Of a DNA stretch of 64,000 nucleotides, positions 59,861 through 64,000 are shown one piece after another; the first letter of the stretch is position 1; each line of letters opens with the position of its first letter. Origin of the DNA: Rhizobium sp. CFBP 8762 (GTDB lineage Bacteria; Pseudomonadota; Alphaproteobacteria; Rhizobiales; Rhizobiaceae); the NCBI RefSeq assembly GCF_014841565.1, contig NZ_JACYUD010000001.1:984753-1048752 (forward strand). Reading direction: 5' to 3'. Both the position numbers and the translations under genes were made by a program. The notes beneath the pieces were generated by a model that was not told the origin of the DNA, searched no databases, and saw nothing but the letters and a program-made list of their open reading frames with translations.

Positions 59861-62800
59861 CACGCCGCCTCCCGCTCGCCGATGCGCTCAACGGGATAGC
59901 GCTCCAGCACCTTGGCGAGGATGGTCGCCCCGGTCGTATCGGTCGGCACGAACATCCGCAGCTTCCACGAGATGATCTCGTGGAACAGGCCGTAGGCCCG
60001 CAGGCGATCGCGCATGGCGTCGGTGAAGCCCGACAGTTCGATGCGGTTTGCGCCCATCACGCGGACGCGGCGAAGCTGAAGACCCTCCGTCAGATCGAGG
60101 ATGGTCTTGCCGTCCATCAGCGCCATGAAGGCGTCGTCGGGCGTCAGGGTCGACATGCCGGTCGCAAGCGCGCCGGCCACCCATGCCGGGGAGACGCGGC
60201 GGCCGACGATGCGCTCGCCGTCGTCGGTCTGGAGTCGATAGACCCGCGTCGACTCGTTCGGCAGCCGCTTCCAGATCGGCAACAAGAGCCCGCTGACGAC
60301 ATGGATGGTGCTGTCGGCATATTCCGGCACTTCGGCCAACTCCGCATCCCATGCCGCTGCGAAGCCCGACCGATCCGCGTCGACCCAGTGGGTCTCGCCC
60401 ATCATCTTGATGGGGATGTTCTGCGCTTCCATTGGCCGGACCAGCCGCACCCGCCGCTCGATCTCGCCATCGTCCAGCATGATGCTGGTGGTCGGTATCT
60501 GCACGGCGGCGCGGCCCGAACGCTCGTTGACCAGCAGCCTCGCGCCCGGGTCATCGAGATGGCCGAACGCCTCGGCCAGCGTCACGGGACGATTGCGCTG
60601 GCGCTGGGTGATGGTCAGCAGCCGAGCCTCGGCCCCGGTGCCAGGATGAACGTGGATCGTCCGGCGGTCGGTGACGATGAAACTCTCGGCCTGCAGCGTC
60701 TCCAGCCCGACGTCGTAGCTGCCGGAAGCGATAGCGCCTTCGATCTTGGCGTTCAGCAGTCGCTCGAACGCCGTGAACAGGACGCCCTGAAGTTCGATGG
60801 TCAGCGCCAGCAGCCGGTTGAGAAAGGTTGTGATCGGCGGCAGTTCGTCCTTGATGCCGGTGGAATCCATCAGCGAGAGGCCGGTGGCGTCCTCGAACAT
60901 CTGGAGCGAGCAGCCGTCGACCTTGCCGCGCACCAGCAACAGGTAAAGCTGCCGCAGCGCGTCGCGGGCGTAGTGGCTCTCCAGATTGTCTTCGGGACGG
61001 AACAGGCCTTGGCCGCCCGTTTGGCGCTGGCCGCGCGTGATCGCGCCCAGCGTGTCGAGGCGGCGGGCGATGGTCGAGAGAAAGCGCTTTTCCGCCTTCA
61101 CGTCGGTCGAGATCGGCCGGAACAGCGGTGGCTGCGCCTGGTTGGTCCGGTTGGTGCGGCCCAGGCCCTGGATGGCGGCGTCAGCCTTCCAGCCCGGCTC
61201 CAGCAGATAGTGGACGCGCAGCCGCTGGTTCCGCGCCGACAGATCGGCGTGATAGCTGCGTCCGGTGCCGCCGGCGTCGGAGAAGATCAGGATGCGCTTC
61301 TGATCGTCCATGAAGCCTTGCGTCTCGGCGAGATTGGCCGAGGCGGCGCGGTTCTCCACGGCGAGGCGGTCGATGCCGCCGGGGCTGGTCATGGAGTCGG
61401 CACCCGACTTGCGGACGATGCGGCGCGAACGTCCTGTCACCTCCGCCACGACATCGGTGCCGAAGCGCTGGACGATCTGATCGAGCGCGCCGGGAACCGG
61501 GGGCAGCGAAGCGAGCCTCTCGATCAGGCGGTCGCGACGTGCGACGGCGTCGCGGCTCTCGACCGGCTGGCCGTCGCGAAACACCGGCCGTGACGACAGG
61601 TTGCCCTCGCTGTCGGTGAACGGCTCATAGAGCTGCACCGGGAAAGAGTGTGCGAGATAATCCAGAACATATTCGCGCGGGGTTATGTCCACCCGGACGT
61701 CATTCCATTCCTCGGTGGGGATCTCCGCGAGACGGCGCTCCATCAGGGCTTCGCCGGTCGACACGATCTGGATCACGGCGGCATGGCCGTCGACCAGGTC
61801 CTGTTCGATCGAGCGGATCAGTGTCGGCGTCTTCATTGAGGTCAGCAGATGGCCGAAGAAGCGCTGCTTGGCGGATTCGAAGGCGGAGCGGGCGGCGGAC
61901 TTGGCCTGGCGGTTCAACGTACCGCTGTCGCCAGTGATGTTGGCGGCCTGCATGGCGGCGTCGAGATTGTTATGAATGACGGCGAAGGCGCCGGCATAGG
62001 CGTCGTAGATGCCGGTCTGCTCGGGGGTGAGCTGGTGCTCGACCAGTTCGTATTCGACGCCGTCATAGGAGAGTGAGCGGGCCGTGTAGAGACCGAGCGA
62101 GCGCAGGTCGCGGGCCAGCACTTCCATCGCCGCGACGCCGCCGTCCTCGATCGCCTCGACGAATTCGGCGCGGGTCGAGAACGGGAAGTCCTCGCCGCCC
62201 CAGAGACCAAGGCGCTGGGCGTAGGCGAGATTGTGGACAGTGGTCGCGCCGGTCGCCGAAACATAGACGACGCGCGCATTCGGCAACGCATGCTGGAGTC
62301 GGAGGCCCGCACGGCCCTGTTGCGAGGCGGCGACGTCGCCGCGTTCGCCCTTGCCGCCGGCGGCATTCTGCATGGCGTGGCTCTCGTCGAAGATAATCAC
62401 TCCATCGAAGTCGGAGCCCAACCATTCGACGATCTGCTTGACGCGGGAAAGCTTCTCGCCCCGGTCGTCGGACCGTAGCGTGGCATAGGTGGTGAATAGG
62501 ACGGCTTCCGAGAGCGTGATGTCCTTGCCCTGCGGGAAACGCGACAGCGGCGTGACCAGCAGCCGCTCCATTCCGAGGGCCGACCAGTCGCGCTGGGCGT
62601 CCTCCAGCAGCTTATCGGATTTGGAGATCCACACCGCCTTGCGGCGGCCCTGCATCCAGTTGTCGAGGATGATGCCGGCCGACTGGCGACCCTTGCCGGC
62701 GCCGGTGCCGTCGCCAAGCATGAAGCCCCGGCGGAACCGCACGGCGTTCGGTGCATCGTCGGGCGCGGCCGAGACGACGTCGTAGGTCTCATCGAGCGTC

Positions 62801-64000
62801 CATGATCCCGCGAGGAAGTCGGCATGCGCCTCGCCGGCGTAGATGACGGTTTCGAGTTGGGCGTCGGAGAGAAGCCCGTCGGTGACGATGTTGGCGGGAA
62901 TCCGGGGCCGATAACTCGGTCTGGGCGGCGCGACCGAGGCCATCGCCACCGACTGTACGAGTTTGGTCGGGTGAGCCTGCGCCCCGGGAATACGGATCGC
63001 CTGCAATCCGTATTCTTCATAGATCGCGTCGGTGATCCGGCCGTTTTCGGCGGGAGTCCAGTCCACGGTCTCATAGGCGAGTTCGACGCCTTCGGGCTCA
63101 ATGGACGCGGGCGTGGCGCGACGTGCAGCAGTGGTGCGCGCGAGGTATCCGCGAACGGTCCGGGCCGTCGCGGCGGACCCTGAGGTTTCCACTGGCGGGA
63201 GGGTCGAAGTCGCACGCGGTGGAACCTGCGTCTCGATCCAGTCGAGCAACGTGGCGACGTCAGGCGCGATGCCGGGCGAAGCGGGAAACGCCGAACGATC
63301 GTCGGCCGGCAGCTTGTCGATGACCGTCAGCCGCGTGTCGATTGTCGTGCCGTGCTTGGCGTAAACCGAGCCGTCAATGGCCGCGGTGAAGACGACGCGG
63401 CCGCGCTCCTGAAGCCGGACGAAGGCCGCTGCCCAAGCCGGATGGTCGGGGCTGAAGTTGGCACCAGTGATCGCCACCAGCCGCCCGCCATCGGCGAGCC
63501 GGGCCAGTGCTGAGGCAACGTGGCGATAGGCTGCATCGGCCACGCGGCCGGTGACGTTTGCCATGGCCGAGAACGGTGGGTTCATCAGCACGACGGAGGG
63601 AACGGCTCCCGGCGCGAGATGATCGTCGATCTGGGCGGCGTCGAAGCGCGTGACGGCAACGGCCGGAAACAGCGCAGCGAGTAGATCGGCGCGGGTTTCG
63701 GCCAGCTCGTTAAGGAGGAGCGTTCCGCCTGATATCTCGGACAGGATGGCGAGCAGGCCGGTGCCAGCCGACGGCTCCAGCACGATGTCGCCAGCAGCAA
63801 TGGAGGCGGCCGCCACGGCGGCAAGGCCGAGTGGCACCGGCGTCGAGAACTGCTGGAGCGCCTGCGATTCTTCCGAGCGCCGGGTATGCGTCGGCAGGAG
63901 CCCGGCGATCTTTGAAAGAGCGGAGAAACGTGCAGCCGGAGATGCGGCTTTGCGGAAAAGTGCTTTTCCGTATTTGCGCAGGAAGAGGACTGTCGCGACC
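59860..64000 (-). CDS. Methyltransferase-Strawberry-notch helicase, 5' end outside window
   Basis: The frame is open from the window edge (first visible codon 63999) to 59860, at least 1,379 residues. N-terminal class I SAM methyltransferase (DIVLEPSAGTGLLAIL, VLMNPPFSAM, the NPPF catalytic motif of adenine-type methyltransferases). Then the Strawberry-notch helicase: GDGTGAGKGRQSAG (Walker A), IIFDESHAMQNA (DEAH-like), VYVSATGAT (motif III), and the C-terminal ALGRTNRTNQ-type motif VI (GRTNRTNQAQPPLFRPIS). It probably modifies and remodels DNA of the incoming element or protects it from host restriction; this is inference. Coupled to the Toprim gene. Confidence 0.92.
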   Translation of the reverse strand, partial: VATVLFLRKYGKALFRKAASPAARFSALSKIAGLLPTHTRRSEESQALQQFSTPVPLGLAAVAAASIAAGDIVLEPSAGTGLLAILSEISGGTLLLNELAETRADLLAALFPAVAVTRFDAAQIDDHLAPGAVPSVVLMNPPFSAMANVTGRVADAAYRHVASALARLADGGRLVAITGANFSPDHPAWAAAFVRLQERGRVVFTAAIDGSVYAKHGTTIDTRLTVIDKLPADDRSAFPASPGIAPDVATLLDWIETQVPPRATSTLPPVETSGSAATARTVRGYLARTTAARRATPASIEPEGVELAYETVDWTPAENGRITDAIYEEYGLQAIRIPGAQAHPTKLVQSVAMASVAPPRPSYRPRIPANIVTDGLLSDAQLETVIYAGEAHADFLAGSWTLDETYDVVSAAPDDAPNAVRFRRGFMLGDGTGAGKGRQSAGIILDNWMQGRRKAVWISKSDKLLEDAQRDWSALGMERLLVTPLSRFPQGKDITLSEAVLFTTYATLRSDDRGEKLSRVKQIVEWLGSDFDGVIIFDESHAMQNAAGGKGERGDVAASQQGRAGLRLQHALPNARVVYVSATGATTVHNLAYAQRLGLWGGEDFPFSTRAEFVEAIEDGGVAAMEVLARDLRSLGLYTARSLSYDGVEYELVEHQLTPEQTGIYDAYAGAFAVIHNNLDAAMQAANITGDSGTLNRQAKSAARSAFESAKQRFFGHLLTSMKTPTLIRSIEQDLVDGHAAVIQIVSTGEALMERRLAEIPTEEWNDVRVDITPREYVLDYLAHSFPVQLYEPFTDSEGNLSSRPVFRDGQPVESRDAVARRDRLIERLASLPPVPGALDQIVQRFGTDVVAEVTGRSRRIVRKSGADSMTSPGGIDRLAVENRAASANLAETQGFMDDQKRILIFSDAGGTGRSYHADLSARNQRLRVHYLLEPGWKADAAIQGLGRTNRTNQAQPPLFRPISTDVKAEKRFLSTIARRLDTLGAITRGQRQTGGQGLFRPEDNLESHYARDALRQLYLLLVRGKVDGCSLQMFEDATGLSLMDSTGIKDELPPITTFLNRLLALTIELQGVLFTAFERLLNAKIEGAIASGSYDVGLETLQAESFIVTDRRTIHVHPGTGAEARLLTITQRQRNRPVTLAEAFGHLDDPGARLLVNERSGRAAVQIPTTSIMLDDGEIERRVRLVRPMEAQNIPIKMMGETHWVDADRSGFAAAWDAELAEVPEYADSTIHVVSGLLLPIWKRLPNESTRVYRLQTDDGERIVGRRVSPAWVAGALATGMSTLTPDDAFMALMDGKTILDLTEGLQLRRVRVMGANRIELSGFTDAMRDRLRAYGLFHEIISWKLRMFVPTDTTGATILAKVLERYPVERIGEREAA
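63929..63970. repeat. Intragenic palindromic element in the helicase gene
   Basis: Encodes ALFRKAASPAAR and contains the perfect hairpin CGGAAAAG-TG-CTTTTCCG (63953-63970). Bases 63929-63957 are closely similar to the palindrome at the start of trbG (35945-35973), suggesting a mobile palindromic element inserted in frame into both genes. Confidence 0.55.

Noticed and set aside
59854-61593. 579-residue plus-strand frame opposite the helicase gene
   Set aside because: Composition is that of an antisense shadow (many R, H, G and D repeats), while the minus strand carries clear helicase motifs.
1-64000. CRISPR arrays and insertion sequences
   Set aside because: No regularly spaced repeats of suitable length and no transposase with terminal repeats were seen.

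Overview
The window joins two unlike pieces of alphaproteobacterial DNA. Positions 1-16770 look like ordinary chromosome of a Rhizobiales species. The gene set and order (uppP, glutathione S-transferase, queG, rlpA-like, rsmB-like, an imelysin operon, tspO-like, guaA) fit a Brucella/Ochrobactrum-type genome; that placement rests on memory of the families, not on a search. From just after the guaA stop codon to the right edge the DNA is more GC-rich and is an integrative and conjugative element (ICE). Its other end (attR) is not in the window.

Chromosomal part: cell-envelope and RNA-modification genes are followed by a tightly coupled four-gene operon (8444-13496: imelysin, di-haem DUF1111 protein, second imelysin, Tat-exported DUF1513 protein). 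An Irr/ICE-type iron-responsive palindrome lies upstream of it. A TspO-like protein, a hotdog thioesterase, an MTA/SAH nucleosidase-like protein and GMP synthase follow.

ICE left end and cargo (16771-33135): the element sits at the 3' end of guaA. A tyrosine integrase (17065) is preceded by three copies of TGACGGTACTTT that look like arm-type sites, and followed by an AlpA-like excisionase/regulator. Then comes a mosaic cargo region with a degenerate tRNA-Leu-like sequence and a patatin lipase. It also holds oxidoreductases paired with divergent LysR, HxlR or TetR regulators (SDRs, NAD-dependent epimerase, azoreductase, pirin, alpha/beta hydrolase, DHA2-type MFS pump, FAD monooxygenase). At least two decayed duplicates lie here: an hxlR/azoR pair at 21425-21640, and a trbI/DUF2274 tail at 31660-31866. 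The second shows that the cargo next to the transfer operon was added by recombination between related elements.

Transfer and maintenance part (33481-54086, minus strand): a P-type (Trb/VirB-like) type IV secretion operon trbB-C-D-E-J-K-L-F-G-I plus DUF2274; a CopG-like protein, the coupling protein TraG and a VirD2/DUF3363 relaxase; a candidate oriT; a lytic transglycosylase, a DUF736 protein, a TraF-like signal peptidase, DUF2840, a ribbon-helix-helix protein and ParA; then iteron-like repeats and a plasmid-type RepA. ParA carries an in-frame amber codon and the upstream DUF2285 gene carries a frameshift, so the maintenance module may be decaying (or the assembly has errors). An unrecognised plus-strand gene (43516) is inserted between trbB and the CopG gene.

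Right-hand conserved block (54211-64000): small regulators, a second DUF736 protein, small membrane proteins, a flavin reductase, a DUF2493/SLOG protein, a Toprim protein and a very large methyltransferase/Strawberry-notch helicase running off the window. Two genes here share a similar hairpin-bearing 5' leader, a possible RNA-level control shared across the block.
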